In this document: piece by piece, positions 46,884-58,720 of the stretch
Position numbering within the stretch: the stretch's first letter is position 1
How the letters are laid out: each line of letters opens with the position of its first letter
From: Leucogyrophana mollusca
Lineage: Eukaryota > Basidiomycota > Agaricomycetes > Boletales
Reading direction: 5' to 3'
NCBI GenBank assembly: GCA_021014945.1
Contig: MU266430.1
Location: 1 to 64,000 of the forward strand
DNA length: 64,000 nt
Made by a program: the position numbers and the translations under genes
The notes under the pieces: model-generated
The model's database searches: none
Seen by the model: the letters and a program-made list of their open reading frames with translations, nothing else
What the model was told of the DNA's origin: nothing

Positions 46884-48484
46884 ATGCATCGTGCGCTCCG
46901 GGTGTCTGAAGTCCTTCGCATAATTTGTGAGGGCTCAGAGAAAAGCAGTCTACTCGCCGTCGCCAGGACATGTCACACGTTTTGCCCAGTTGCTCTGGAT
47001 GTCCTTTGGGCAGAGTTGGACAACGTCCTCCCGCTCCTCAAATGCCTGCCGCCTGAATTTTGCGCTGAGGAAGAAGGCTCGCTGGTGAGTATTATTTAAT
47101 ACTCCATGCAGCAATGGCACTGAGTATGGTTCTACCCTACCAGCACTGGGGTGACGGGGTTTACCTGACCGAGGCAAATAGAATTAACTTTTTGAAATAT
47201 AGTCATCGAGTCCGCTCGCTCTCCTGGGTGTTCTATTCACCTGAGAAACTTGAAGCTTCTGGCCTCAATATCGATCCAAAAGTCCTCCAGATGTTTTCTG
47301 TGCTTGATTGCACAAAATCGCCATTTCCATATCTGAAATCATTTTACTGGTCCGACGATCGCGAGGAGAATATTCCTTTCATTAACTTGTTCATTGGACC
47401 ATCTCTCCTCGATCTCCGCCTCAGATTTGACAACAAACCCGGACCCTTGCGGTTCTTGTTTTTGTCAACGTTGAGCTGGAGGTGTCCACAGCTCAAGAGC
47501 CTTCGTGAAAGCAAGACACGGGATGAGGATGAAGCTACCACTGCTGTATTCTCCCAGGCGCTGTGTGGATTTAGGCACCTTGAACGGTTGCACTGCCACC
47601 AACTCGAGGAGAATGCGTGGGACCACATCCTTCAGCTTCCATCATTGGTAGATTTGGACGTTGACGTTGCCTCATTCTCGTTGTCGAAGTTTCTACCGAC
47701 ATCTAAAGTGTGCCGTGGTGCCCTTTCCCCCAACATCCGCAGCATCCGCTTGGTGTGTCTAGACCACGAAGCTGCCGCAAAGCTCCTAGGATGTATGCAT
47801 ATAGCACCTCACAAGTTCGATATCTGGATACGTTTAACCTCTGCCGGTGAAAGACCAGCTCTTTTTGATGCTCTATCACAACATTGTGACCATCGCTCTC
47901 TGCAGCACATCACGATCTTGAACTTGCAAATATCTAGTGACCCCACATTCTTCATATCCATCCGAACTGTTCAGCCTTTCTTCTGCTTTACTGCCTTGCG
48001 GACTCTCGTGTTCTCGGGCTCGCTCTCATCCTCGCTTAATGACCATGCATTGTCGGAGATGGCGAATAGCTGGCCGCTATTGGAGAAATTGCACCTTGGG
48101 TACTGGCAAACACCATCGAAAATCACCTTTCAGGGACTCGCCAGTCTTGTTGACAGATGCCCCAGACTGCACGACCTACAAATCGGAATCGATGCCAGAG
48201 AGCTCGCCTCTTTTGGTCTGCAGGATCTAAGGCGTATCACACCCAATCACACCATTCGCCAACTTGATCTTGGAAATTCGCGCCTCGACAACCCGACGGA
48301 GGTTGCACTACGTTTGTTCGATCTCTTCCCTGGGCTGGAGAGGATCGTTGCGAGCAAAGAGGGGTTCATTGGAGAACCTGGGTTCGAGCAGTGTTGGGAA
48401 TTGTGGAGACAAGTAGGAGGCCATCTGAGGGCGTTCAGGATGATGCGAGAACAAATAAGATGGAGGGATCAGCAGGCCACGTGA
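46884..48484 (+). CDS. F-box/leucine-rich-like protein, paralogue A
   Basis: Exon 1 (46884-47084) encodes MHRALRVSEVLRIICEGSEK, LLAVARTCHTFCPVALDVLW and LLKCLPPEF, an F-box-like domain. A 59 bp intron (47085-47143, GTGAGT to ACCAG) joins in phase to exon 2 (47144-48484), starting HWGDGVYLTEANRINFLKYS. Total 513 residues. Exon 2 carries degenerate leucine-rich repeats (LPSLVDLDVDVASFSLSKFL, SWPLLEKLHLGYW, CPRLHDLQIGIDARELASFG, RRITPNHTIRQLDLGNS). It ends LRAFRMMREQIRWRD. Members should be SCF substrate receptors. Paralogues B and C are nearby on the opposite strand. Downstream, a GTGAGT-to-CCAG segment conserved in all three may be a 3' UTR intron. The intron reads as partly open, so automated callers may extend or split the gene. 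Confidence 0.88.
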
Positions 48485-51250
48485 GAGCTTGATCGAGCTG
48501 TCCACATAGCTGGCGGTGAGTACTACTGCTCGGCAAGCTTCAGACATTTGAACGTGTGTTAACCCGTCTGTTCCAGGTGATTGTAGTTGAAATTGTGCTC
48601 GGGCGGTTGGGGTGGATGACATCGAATTGGCATTAGCAATGCCCAAGTACCCTATTACTAGAGCTGCGAAGTTGTTACAGCACGTCTACGTCCCTCGTGC
48701 AGTCCAAGGTTTCTCCACTAACCATAGAAACATGCATGCGATGTCATTGTCATTGGAACGATTAGTGCTACCATCCATCGTGAACCGTGTCGGCGGAGAA
48801 CTGTCACAGAAGCGTGGAGCGTCCGTTGCGCATCTCCGCATTGTCGTTCGTTGCGGAATGTCGCGTCGCTACTCAACTTCTCTCCGCGTCGTCGAGCCTC
48901 GGGCAACTGACAATCTTGTCGATGAGTTGTACTCCAAGTAGCGTATCGTCAAGAACGTCAGAACAAGGGCCTCTGGGATGCAGAGTCCCAAATGTGAGAC
49001 TCAAGAAACCTGCCTGCGATTCGCGAACCAACCAAAAACCGCCTTTGAAAGCACTCGTGAACTCCGCTAGTGCACTCTCCCTGACATTTGTTAACTCTGC
49101 CACAGACGTCGTGTGCTGAATGTGGATGCGAACACCGATCTTTGTACCCCACACGATGCCCATTTCCGTGAGGTTATAACTGCCTGGGATGACAGCGGGA
49201 ATGGCACGAGGGGATGGCGAGGGATAACTGTATGGGAACCTGGGAGAGATAGTGAGGAGTGAATTAATAGCCTCGTGCGAGGGCTGGCGTGATAGATTGC
49301 GTGAAGCCCGGCATGATGGGATAATGCAAAGGGTTGTGTGACAGGATAGTACAAAGACTGGCGCCGTGGGATAGTGCGAAGGCTGGCGTGATGGGATAGT
49401 GCGAGGGCTGGCGCTGTGGAATGGTTCAGGGTCAGTGCAGTCAGGTCGTGAGTGAGGTCGTAAGTGGACGAGGTGGGTATTGACTGGACGTTGGCGGGTT
49501 GTGTGCCTTCTCGCGATATATTGTTATGTGCATGGCCGTGCGGACGATGGACGTGCGCCCGGCGGGGGAGGGCAGGTCTGTGGATGGCGGGGGAGGGCTC
49601 TCAGTGACTGGCGAGGATGGTGCTCGGTGAATGGATGGGGAAGTGTTCTGGAACATGGTTACAGGGTGTCCGAGGAACTGGAAACCTCGGAGATAACGGG
49701 AAAGGGACTGGTGACATGAGAGTTCGTGGGAGAGCGAGTATGGGCGGAGAGCGAAGGCGTACAATGGCTGGAGGGAAGGCACTTTGCCCGACCTGAACAC
49801 CGAGAGTGTGTATGCGCCGTCTCATGAGAAGGACGAAGAAAGTGTTGGGGCAATGGTATTCATATGGTGCGGAGGGTTATCTGCAAGCAATGAAAAGCGC
49901 TGGCACGGAAGATTGATGTGACGTGGCAGCGCACAGTTGGCCTGGGCGGGAGGGCTGAAAAGGCAGTATGTCCCAGAATGTCGGGCGAATGTTCTGTTAT
50001 TTGTTCTGTTGCTGGGCTGCTTGCCACGACGGTTGATGTGGAGCCTGAGGGTGTACAGTTAGTATGGAATCTGTTTAGTAAAACACAAAGTACAGCACTA
50101 ACCGCTGGCGATGGCGATTGATCTCGCGAGTTGATGCGGCGGGATCTTGAGACCCAACGGGACTTAAGGCAGAGTGCAAATACATGTAGTGGGATCCGGG
50201 GCCTGGATCACCATCCAATGGGATGGGATGGGGTGCCAGTGCGTACGCAGGAGACATTGTGCCGATGTGCCGATCGCGGTGGACTTTGCAGCTGAGATGC
50301 CGATGTGTGCTCTGGGAAAACCGGTGATTGCAGTAGAACCTTACGACGCAGTAGAGGACCTTGAACCCGAGGTGACGCGCCGGGGTCGTAAAGTCGACGG
50401 GATGCAATGTCGGGCGGGAAGTCAACGGAATGCCATGCTATTCCGATACATCGTGTGGGCTCCTGAGGCGAAGCGTCGGGTACGATCGGGCCTATGCTGG
50501 GCAGCCGTGGCGAAGTCTTAAGCCGCAGCAAGGGAATCGTGAACTACTGAGGCGATGCCTCGAGTGGACGTAACAGCATCCTGGGACCGGTGGGCAACGC
50601 GATGCGATGGCGATGGGGTGTGAGACGGTATGTGAATGCCTGATGGATGGAATGTATATCGACTGGGATGTAAGCCGTCTGGGTGAGGCGGAACTATTCG
50701 GTCTGCGGTATATCGACCACGCCGTTGATTTCCCCTCGTCCGGCACCACTGGAGTACTTGCCAGCCTTACACCCTCGTCGGTCCTGTCACACATGACCGG
50801 GGCTGGTAGAGGGCGCTGGTGCCGAGGGGGGATTTCGGTGGTGCGTATGCCTGCTTACACAGCGGGTGTGCGTGGTTGCGTACAAGGCGGGTGTGTGGGC
50901 TTACTGACACAGCGGAAGAGGGGCAGTCATGGAGCGGAAAGTTGACGCCCTGCCACATAATTATGTAGACGGTGCTCCGCCATGGAAGCATATAGACAAC
51001 GCTTCGCACCGGAACCAGACGACGCCCCGCCACGGATGGAGAAGGGGAAAGGGACGATGACCGATGATGTCAGTACTTATCACCGGCAGTGGTAGTAAGC
51101 CTTGCACCGTACGTTTATCAGCGTGGATTCGTGCTGGCAGGGTGGGTTTATCGGCAGACGTTCACATGTTTCATGTCACGGAACTCCACTCTGCAGCTCC
51201 ACACGCAGTTGATAGTAGCTCCAGCGCTGCAGATGCGTGCTCACAGCATA
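48485..51250. other. gene-poor repeat-derived DNA
   Basis: Many overlapping open frames (up to 119 codons) with biased composition and no domain. Parts resemble, in inverted orientation, sequence at 57.6 kb (GGGAATGGCACGAGG), at 59.88-59.95 kb (the CGCAGACCTGCTCTCCC region, inverted at 49550-49610), and the 52.6 and 60.9 kb minisatellite. I read it as an assembly of duplicated pieces. Confidence 0.45.
49268..49435 (-). repeat. degenerate minisatellite, inverted orientation
   Basis: About five to six units of 22-26 bp of the type GATAGTGCGAAGGCTGGCG with TGATGG spacers. The reverse complement (CCAGCCTTTGCAC-TATCC type) recurs on the plus strand at 52.63-52.75 and 60.86-61.02 kb. Confidence 0.7.
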
Positions 51251-51392
51251 CGCTCGTACGCACCTCCCCGCTCCCACACCTGCACCACAGCTTCTTGCAT
51301 CTACATTAATACCCCATCCGGGGGATGGCAATCTGCAGAGGGCTCTATGGGAATGAGTAGAGGGTTTAGATAGTCTGACGATAAGCAAAGGC

Positions 51393-51441
51393 GTCTTGAC
51401 GCACATGCGATACGGACAGCATATTGCAAGCGCGTCAAGAC
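51393..51441. repeat. palindrome alpha 2
   Basis: Imperfect 49 bp palindrome, GTCTTGACGCACATGCG to CGCGTCAAGAC. Confidence 0.8.
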
Positions 51442-52001
51442 ACCAGTTGCTCAGCGGGGAGGGTCATCGATCGTGAAAGAGATATGCTGGGAGTTGTGGT
51501 GCCAGGACTCAGCTGAGTATATATGTATTATGTAATCTAGACTCACGCTCTGACCAGGACTCACACGTCCTGCTTTCTGTGTGCAACGGTTGACCACAGC
51601 GGCCTCACAGGCCTGACGAGACTGACGAGTCAGTTGGTGTCTCGATCCACGGGTCACTCAATTGCGAGTTGGTCAGGATGCTCGTAACCTGGACGCCATG
51701 TCGACGCATGATCGAGATCACTCAAATGTCCTAGTGCCGTATCCATTACTCTAAACGTCCAAATATCACTCCCCATCACTCCCAGTGAGCCAAGCCCTGA
51801 CAGGCGGGGCAGAGTTTGGGCAGAGCGTGTCGTAATGAAAGGAGATTTCAGTTGAAATTGGGAGGGAGGGAGCCGTTCTTCCTAGGTCACGAGTGACGAG
51901 TGAATGACACCTTGCTTGTAAGTATGATCATGATGAGACTGCCGCTACGAGCCTACGACAGCACCTTGACTTTTACTCGTGACCACAGGATGGCTGTGTG
52001 T

Positions 52002-52056
52002 GTTTTGAGACGCTCGCTATCCGCCGACCACCGGCGCATCGCGGGCGACTCAAGAC
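52002..52056. repeat. palindrome beta 2
   Basis: Imperfect 55 bp palindrome, GTTTTGAGACGCTCGC to GGGCGACTCAAGAC, homologous to beta 1. Confidence 0.8.
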
Positions 52057-52629
52057 AGCACGACAGGCGTGAACTCATCGACAGAAACGGTGAGATCCAG
52101 AGGACGAAACGGTGTTCAAGGTCCCACTATATCAATGCCCCACCAAGACCTCGATCCACCTCCACCCTACGGATGCATGATCCATCACATCGGCATGATG
52201 AGATATCAGGTATCAGACACCACATATCGGTCCCCCTGCCCATATCCACCCTGCTTTATTCCAGATTGAAGCTCGTCTCGTCGCGTCTCAGGATAGGGAT
52301 GCACTTTCCCTATGTTCCCTTTTCCCGTCTCCGTGTTCATTGCTACTTTGCACCTCCCCGCTCCCAGTTCGTTCCTGTCTGATCCGGTGACGTGACGGTT
52401 GCCTTCGTGTCGTGTCTCCCCCGGAAAAGTCCACACGACGGCCCCGAATGCAAGCGACGGATCGCGATCGTACAATAAAGACCTGCATATCGGTATTCCA
52501 CATTCGTCGTCACATGACACAGAGCATCATCGTCCCCCCACACACATCCAGTCGAGATCCTGCCTTGTCCATTCACGACTTTGCTTACCATTTCACCGCG
52601 GTGATCTTAAACTATTCTAAGGCGCCAGC

Positions 52630-52750
52630 CTTTGCATCGTTCCACAAGACCAGCCTCCGAGCTATCTCATCACATCGACCTTCACACTGTCCCGCAACCC
52701 CAGCCTTGCCAGTCTTTGCATTATCCCATCATGCCAGCCCTACACGAGCA
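52630..52750 (+). repeat. degenerate minisatellite
   Basis: Units of about 25 bp of the type CCAGCCTTTGCA plus a CATCACA/ATCCCATCAT spacer, about four copies. Homologous arrays lie at 60860-61020 (same strand) and 49268-49435 (inverted). Confidence 0.65.
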
Positions 52751-53038
52751 AATCGGGAAGATCATCCCTTTCGCTGGCATCACACTTTCTGTGTTGGATG
52801 CATGTCGCCTGCTCCGCCTGTTCACAGGCAGCCGCTCCTGTGGCCTGGACAAGTGCGGATACGTCGTTCCCTAGGACTTTCGCTCTCGTTACTCGCAGGG
52901 CACCCTTCTTCGTGGTTCTGAGGACATTGACCCCCGCCGTTATCAGCATCCACTCATCGTTCTTAGAAATACACTCGCAGTTTTCAATATATATACTCCG
53001 CCTCTTGATCATCTTCCTCGTACTGCTCGGTCAGCGCC

Positions 53039-53182
53039 ATGATGAATCAAATGAACTCGACCCGAGTTGTCTTGCGTGTGGCTATCATTGCCGGTATGCC
53101 TCTTGTCGTTTTATGGTGGCCCAAGCAACCGTTCAAAACCAACCACGTTCCCGTCGCACCAACGTCCGTGCCCTCCCACTAA
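53039..53182 (+). CDS. small ORF with hydrophobic core, duplicated
   Basis: A 47-codon ORF, MMNQMNSTRVVLRVAIIAG then MPLVVLWWPKQPFKTNHV, has a short hydrophobic stretch that could be a membrane anchor. The homologous position in the right-hand block (ATG at about 61316) reads MINRMDSTRGVLRVGIIIG but stops early. Preservation of the start and of the hydrophobic core is suggestive, but a spliced or noncoding role is equally possible: the following segment starts after CTAATTCAG, a possible acceptor, and both copies keep an open frame there (SQGSCAPG, HSLKNQLVPPD, EGVTCRR). Confidence 0.3.
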   Translation: MMNQMNSTRVVLRVAIIAGMPLVVLWWPKQPFKTNHVPVAPTSVPSH

Positions 53183-53657
53183 TTCAGTTGCCTTTATGGC
53201 CTCGATCTCGAGTCCTTGCAGTGATGGTGCTATCGACCGTTTCAATTCGTTGTCATCCGGCCCGCTCAGCCAAGGAAGTTGTGCGCCTGGAGCAGGTGAT
53301 CGGGGAGGTGGGTCTGGCAAGAGCAGAAGCTACGAATCCAGAGACGAGGGCACGAACACAAGCGGCGGTGCACATTCCCTTAAGAACCAGCTGGTACCTC
53401 CCGACATATTTTCCCCCTCAGCAGAAGGGGTTACATGCAGGCGGCTCTAATACTAATTTATTGAGTCCCCGCCAGTCCCACCATATCATTTCTTCGGAAA
53501 CCGTATCAAATTAATTCTGTGGCCTGCCCATCACACTAGCCCGTTCCCCCTAACATATACCACGTTCGCTCGCGTCCTCGAGAGCTCGCTGGTATCTCGA
53601 GATTTAACCATGTTCGGTGCATAGGAGGAGCGTGAACGCAGGGCGCCTCGCGCTCGC

Positions 53658-53834
53658 ATGGTCAGCAAGGACCCGCTCACCGCGATATTCAAGACCCTCA
53701 CTGTGGCATTGGCGACCTTCTCAGAGGCTTTGCTCATGGTGTACCACCGTCACACTGCAATCGATCCACCTCCACCGAAGGATGGCGCCGCACTCAGCAA
53801 TTCAGCGTGCACGCCTCCCCAGCTCACGATCTAA
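53658..53834 (+). CDS. small ORF (58 aa), duplicated
   Basis: MVSKDPLTAIFKTLTVALAT leads to AIDPPPPKDGAALSNSACTP and a stop. The right-hand copy (61915-62136) reads MAALRRSVTARRL... and ends in the same frame with APPKDDAAPSNPAYTPPQLT. The same stop and similar C-termini in two diverged copies hint at constraint, but with only two copies chance preservation cannot be excluded. Unrecognised. Confidence 0.3.
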   Translation: MVSKDPLTAIFKTLTVALATFSEALLMVYHRHTAIDPPPPKDGAALSNSACTPPQLTI

Positions 53835-54261
53835 CGATCTAATCGTCTATGCTTCGAGCCCGTGTCGTTGGTTCCTGAAGGTACCTGATCCCACCCCTCT
53901 TGCATCATACGACACAGCGCGCTTGCTCTCGAATAAATATCGGAGGAGAACCCGAGGGTGCACGAGGATGATGAGCAAGGTTGAATGCCGCCTTCGCAAG
54001 TATAGTAGCAGGTACAATAGGTGTCGAAGCCTGTTCGCTGATGCCCATTTGATGCCCATCCACCCGAACTGCTCGAACACAATGTTAATTGATTGAAGCC
54101 TGCTTACTTATGCAAATTCAATGTTTGTGTATCCCAGCCGCCCGAACAGCGTGACCACTATCACCTGGACCGGACGAGTTAACACAAGTTCAGGCATCAG
54201 AAGCTTTCCGGGCAGCAAAACTCACCACCAGCTAGGTAAATACTCGACAACTGAATGGTTC

Positions 54262-55859
54262 TCATGTCGTCCGCCGATCCCTCCATCTTGTTTGCTCCCG
54301 TACCATCCTGAACACCTTCAAATGGCCCGCTACCTTTTTCCACAATCTCCGACGCCGCGCGGACTGAGGACCTTCTCCGGTCCACGGAACGATCCTATCG
54401 AGTTCGGGGAAAAGATCAAACAGGCGCACCGCAACCCCTTCCGAGTCGTTAATTAGCGAATTTCCGACATGAAGTTCGCGAACGGTATAATTTGGAGTAG
54501 CATTCCTCAGCTCCTCTAAACCTGAGGAGGTAAGCTTGGTAGCGTTGATTTCAAGGTGTAGGTGATGCAGTCTAGGGCATCTTTTAACGAGAGTTATGAT
54601 TCCGTGAAATGTGATTTTCGACTTTGTCCGCCAGTGCCCTGCTCCTTCAAGATGCAAACTCTCCAACATCGGCCAGCTAATCGCCATGTCCGACAGCACA
54701 TGGTCATCCAGCGAGAATGAATGAAACCACTTGAGTTCGAGAGTGCGCAAGTCACCGAAGCAGAACAAGGCCTGCACATGTTCGAGGGTAATGTCGGTGT
54801 TTCCGGGGCCATCTTGGTCCCAGATCTTGATGTGCTGCAAAGAGCGGTGGCCGCAATGTTGCGATAGAGCAACAAAAAGCCCTGGCATATCGCCCATGGG
54901 AGCTGAACTTAGAGCCATTTCGACCTTGCGAGGTGCAATGTGCATATATTCCAGGAACTCTGTAATGGCTGTGGGGGCCGCACAGATCAAGCCGATGTTG
55001 CGTATATTGGGGAAAAGAGTGCCATGATGCACTCTCGCTGCGGGAAGAAACTCCGTCAATGAAAAGGGTGTGAGGTTAACCTCTAAATCTGCTAATGAGG
55101 GAAGCCGAAGGATGTGGCGCCATGCATTCTCTTCGAGTTCGAAGCATTGCAGATCCTCAAGGTGCTCGAGTCCGCACAGCGCCTGGGAGAATGCAGCAAC
55201 ACCAGCTTTATCATCGGCCACCGAGCCGCGATCAAATTCGAGATGAAGGCTCTTGAGTTGTGGACACCTGTAACCCAACGTGGACAATAGGACAAGATGG
55301 TGGGTACCTAAATCTTCGACAAATTCGAGGCGGAGGTTGTGAAGAGAAGGTCCAACAAACAAAGTGATGAAGGGGATATTCTCATCGCAGTCATCGGACC
55401 AGAAAAAACATTTCAGATGCGGGAAAGGTGGCTTTGCACCGCCAAGCAAAGAAAATATCTGGAGGACCTTTGGATCGATATTGCGGCTGGAGTTTTGCCC
55501 AGGGGGGTAGCACACCCAGGAAAGCGCGCGGACCCGATGGCTGTATCTCAGGAAACGGGTCCTGTTTGCCTCAGTCAAACAAACTCCCTTGCCCCAGTGC
55601 TGGTAAGGTAGAAACCGACTCAACGTTCTCGCCGCATCACTAGTTTGACAATACTCACCACTATTCCTCCTTCCTCAGCGCAAAATTCAGGCGGCAGGCA
55701 TTTTATAAGGGGGAGGACGTTGTCCAGCTCGGCCCACAGGGTATCCAAGGCAAGTGGGCAGAATGTACGACATGTCCTGGCCATGGCGGGCAGACTGCTT
55801 TTCTTCGAGTTTTCACAGATTATGTGAATGATTTCAGACACCCGGAGTGCATGATGCAT
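54262..55859 (-). CDS. F-box/leucine-rich-like protein, paralogue B
   Basis: Exon 1 (55859-55659) encodes MHHALRVSEIIHIICENSKK, LPAMARTCRTFCPLALDTLW and LIKCLPPEF. A 59 bp intron (55658-55600, GTGAGT to ACCAG) leads in phase to exon 2 (55599-54262), starting HWGKGVCLTEANRTRFLRYS. Total 512 residues. The leucine-rich segments are ENAWRHILRLPSLADLEVNL, SWPMLESLHLEGAGHW, CPRLHHLHLEINATKLTSSG and ATPNYTVRELHVGNS, with an end LKVFRMVREQTRWRD. Both exons are intact. It is closest to paralogue C, with which it shares a duplicated 3' flank. The role is an expected SCF adaptor with unknown target. Confidence 0.87.
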
Positions 55860-58270
55860 TCCTAAGTGAGGGTTGAAAGTTTGACGTTGAACGCGTTGAA
55901 CTTTGGGCGTACAGTCAATCGCAAGACGTCCTCTGACGAGTCCAGTTTGATAAGTCCAAGTTACATAAAATAGATAGCTGAAAATAAATGTATCCATGTG
56001 TTAATCGTATTTATCATAATTGTCGTTGTGGCTTGCGAGCTCGCAGTACAGATATTTCATCCCGATGGGCGCGAATCAAACCAAAGTGGGGCCGGGAGTC
56101 GACAACAGTGGGGTTGTGAATCAACGGAAGTGGAATTGTGAGTCTATGAAAACAACTTCTGCGGGCTTCCCCAGACCCTCACTTGAACCGCACGGGTTCC
56201 CCCAAGGGCTGACCGCATGTTAGCTGGACTCCCGGGTAAGATGGTACGTCTGACATTCAGTGCGACGTCGCCCACGCCTTGGACGTCCTCAGCTGCACGC
56301 CCTTGACATCATCAGAGCAACCACGATATAGCCATTGGCCGCTTGCCATGAGGTGCATCAGTTTCCAAGGTTAGATATCATCTTGAGACACCCTTGAGAC
56401 ATCGGCGAGCCCTCGGTCGTCAGTGGGTGCGGTAGGATAAGGGCCACCGCGGACAACAATGTGACGCGGTGAGTCGCCCACGAATCGACGCGGTGGACTG
56501 GCCAAGAGTCAAGATAGCGGGGGCTGGGGGTGTGGGAGTCTCCGCCGTGTACTCTGCATGCCGGAGGTAAAAGAAGTATTGTTCGCACCACGAGAACGCC
56601 TTCCGTCCAGCTGCGAGGCGGTACTTACAAATGACTCTGCTGGTGCAGCGTGATCAACCCCCTCGCCCTGAGATGTACCTCCCCGTCTGCTACACGCCGA
56701 GTACGTCCCTCAAAGACCGGAACTCGAACGTCAACGAATGCACGCTGTGATGGAACCAGCGCTTGACCTGGAACGGCGAGAGTCAAAATGTCCATCACGC
56801 CGACTCGCTGTCTCCTCCCCGATCTGTCGAGTACACAAGAGCGGTGGCGCATCCTTTGCACATGCTGTGTCCAATGCGAGCGCACCCACGGCGCATTGTC
56901 TAATGTGAATGCGCCCAGAGCGAAGGCCAGTCCAAGAAGAGCATAGTCGGCGGGCACCGACAAGAGTGAACAATCCTCCGGGACAAGCGTGCCAGCAGCA
57001 TTTGACGGTCTTTCCCCGTCATATCCCGCAATGAATCTGCGCACCAAAGCTTGGAGCACGAAACTCTGTTCAATTTCGGGCTTACCCCCTTGTCCGCGTG
57101 ATGCTGAGTTTCCTGTTGTGTTTCTTCGCGGTGCAGTGGCACTGTCGCTGTCGACGGGGGAAGCAGCATGCGCTCTAGCTGTGAAGGGCTGGGGACGGAG
57201 CAGCTGGGACCAGGACGTAGATTTGGAGCCAAGCGAAGGTATAGAATAAGTCGCGGACGTTCAGTCTCGGAAATCGAGGCCGCGCAGGGGAACAAGTCCA
57301 GAATCCCGGATGGCACCTTACGAAACCTGCCTGCGAACCGTACCCAGCGCATACCAATCGTTCGTAGCACCCGAGATTCGTGGACTGTGTACCCCTTCCC
57401 TGGCAACACTTCCGGTGAATTCGATGGTGTGCGGCCATGCGAACATGTGAGCGGACGCAGGATCAGCAAACGTTGGGTTTGTGCGCCGCACACATCACCC
57501 GTGCCCGTATCAAGTGATAAGGGGCGACGCAGTGAAAAGAGAGCTAAGCACCAGGCCAGGGTGCGGTGAGGAAGGGGGATGAGCGAGAACGATGTGGGGA
57601 TGGTTAGTGGGAATGGCACGAGGAAATAGCGGACGAGGGGAGAGGGGGTGGCGAGCGAGAATAGGGAGTGGCGAGGAAGGACTATATAAGCCGGGAGAGA
57701 TGGCAGGGAGTGGTTTGAGAGCAGACAGAGCGCGTGAGGTTCGGCGAAATAATACAGGGCTCTTTGACATGGAAAACGAGAGTTGGTTCTCTGGAACCAC
57801 CCACAGGGAACAGTACGCGGGGAGGGAGCAGTATGCGGGAAGGGAGCAATATGCCAGAAGGGTGCAGTTCGTCGGGAGATTTCCGGAATATATGGAAACG
57901 CATTCACCCCCATTTGTGCTTGTGCTATTTACTCCACACCGACAGCCCTCCCCCACGTCAGACACCGCAACTTCTGCCCACGCCGTACCAGCAGCCTCTC
58001 CGTTCGCAGCCGATATCGGGGCATTGAATCTGACGGCTCTTGGCTATGCTGGCATTCCGTGTCTGTTGGCGGAATGGCGCGTGTTGGTGAGACGGGGGAT
58101 ACTGGTGGGGCAGTGCATGTTGGTCGGACACGACGAGACAAGAACCGGACGCTGCTGAGGGGTAAATTTTCTACCACCAGAAAGCCATATCACATAAGAC
58201 TTGATGATACATGGTGGAGCCTGAATCGACGGGGACGGCGATGCGGGAATCTGCCCGTGCGCCCGAGCAT
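55860..58270. other. gene-poor stretch between F-box B and repeat unit 3
   Basis: The largest open frames (337 codons at 56900-57913 and 144 at 56625-57059, both minus; 188 codons at 57592-58158, plus) overlap, show no domain, and the longest is partly made of the 18 bp tandem repeat. I do not call them genes. Confidence 0.4.
57805..57876 (+). repeat. 18 bp tandem repeat, four copies
   Basis: Four consecutive 18 bp units of the type AGGGAGCAGTATGCGGGA. Because 18 is a multiple of three, the antisense frame reads as a six-residue repeat (TAPFWH-like), which keeps the long minus frame open. Confidence 0.8.
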
Positions 58271-58289
58271 CGTGTTAGTTGGGGCACCT

Positions 58290-58720
58290 CATAATCCCAG
58301 CCGCACAGCGGGAGATAAAACCCCGCTCACGTAGGATGGCTGTCGCTTTCACCGCCCACGGCCCTCCCCAACTGCTAGTATGCATGCATGTGCCTCAGAA
58401 GCTCGAACGAGTCCGAAACGCCGATGCTCCCCCAGAGTGAGATCTCCTCCGGTCTATCAACTACGGTGAAAGCGGCTCTCCCTGCTGATGCGCCAGTGTT
58501 TAATGCGGAGATCAAGAGAACATACGGAGAAAAGGTGGCCAGGAAAATGGGTGGATTGAATATCGCAATTCACCGAGGAGTTATCGAAGAAGGCCACGCT
58601 GATAGGACCAACACCCGAAGAGTAGAGGTGGCGGGCATCGACAAGAGCGGAAGGTCCCTACCAGCGTGCCGCCCTGGCCCCTTTCTTGGTATCCACTGTA
58701 GTCCACATGCCAAATCTTGA
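58290..58720 (+). pseudogene. unrecognised duplicated ORF, inverted copy 2
   Basis: The plus frame 58388-58720 reads ETPMLPQSEISSG, ALPADAPVFNAEIKRTYGEK, ARKMGGLNIAIHRGVIEEGH and ends PHAKS. It aligns with the minus-strand copy at 45925-46290, including sequence upstream of the ATG. Within it the segment corresponding to DDEYWQELKDRT is disrupted (VEVAGIDKSGR), so this copy is probably decayed although still open. Confidence 0.4.

Larger units (their letters stand above)
51250..52270. repeat. repeat block unit 2 (with palindromes alpha and beta)
   Basis: Collinear with unit 1 (44645-45660). It includes the GCATCTACATTAATACCCC region, palindromes at 51393-51441 and 52002-52056, the segment CTCATCGACAGAAACGG, and CATCACATCGGCATGATGA. 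No coding function was recognised. It lies at the left edge of the approximately 8.3 kb duplicated unit that carries F-box B. Confidence 0.7.
52300..55860. repeat. left copy of an approx. 8.3 kb-offset direct duplication
   Basis: From about 52.3 kb to the 5' end of F-box B this block matches, in the same order and orientation, about 60.5-64.0 kb with an offset near 8.2-8.3 kb. The matched parts are an upstream AT/C-rich flank, the minisatellite, two small ORFs, a segment ending GCCTTCGCAAGTATAGTAG, and the whole F-box gene. Divergence is moderate in noncoding parts. Confidence 0.85.

Noticed and set aside
47085..47143. A 27 bp intron (GTGAGT to ATGCAG) in F-box A
   Set aside because: Too short for splicing and out of phase. 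The 59 bp intron ending ACCAG is in phase and conserved in B and C.
56900..57913. 337-codon minus-strand open frame
   Set aside because: Pro/Leu/Ser/His-rich with no domain. Part is the antisense of an 18 bp tandem repeat, it overlaps open frames on the other strand, and it lies in repeat-derived DNA.
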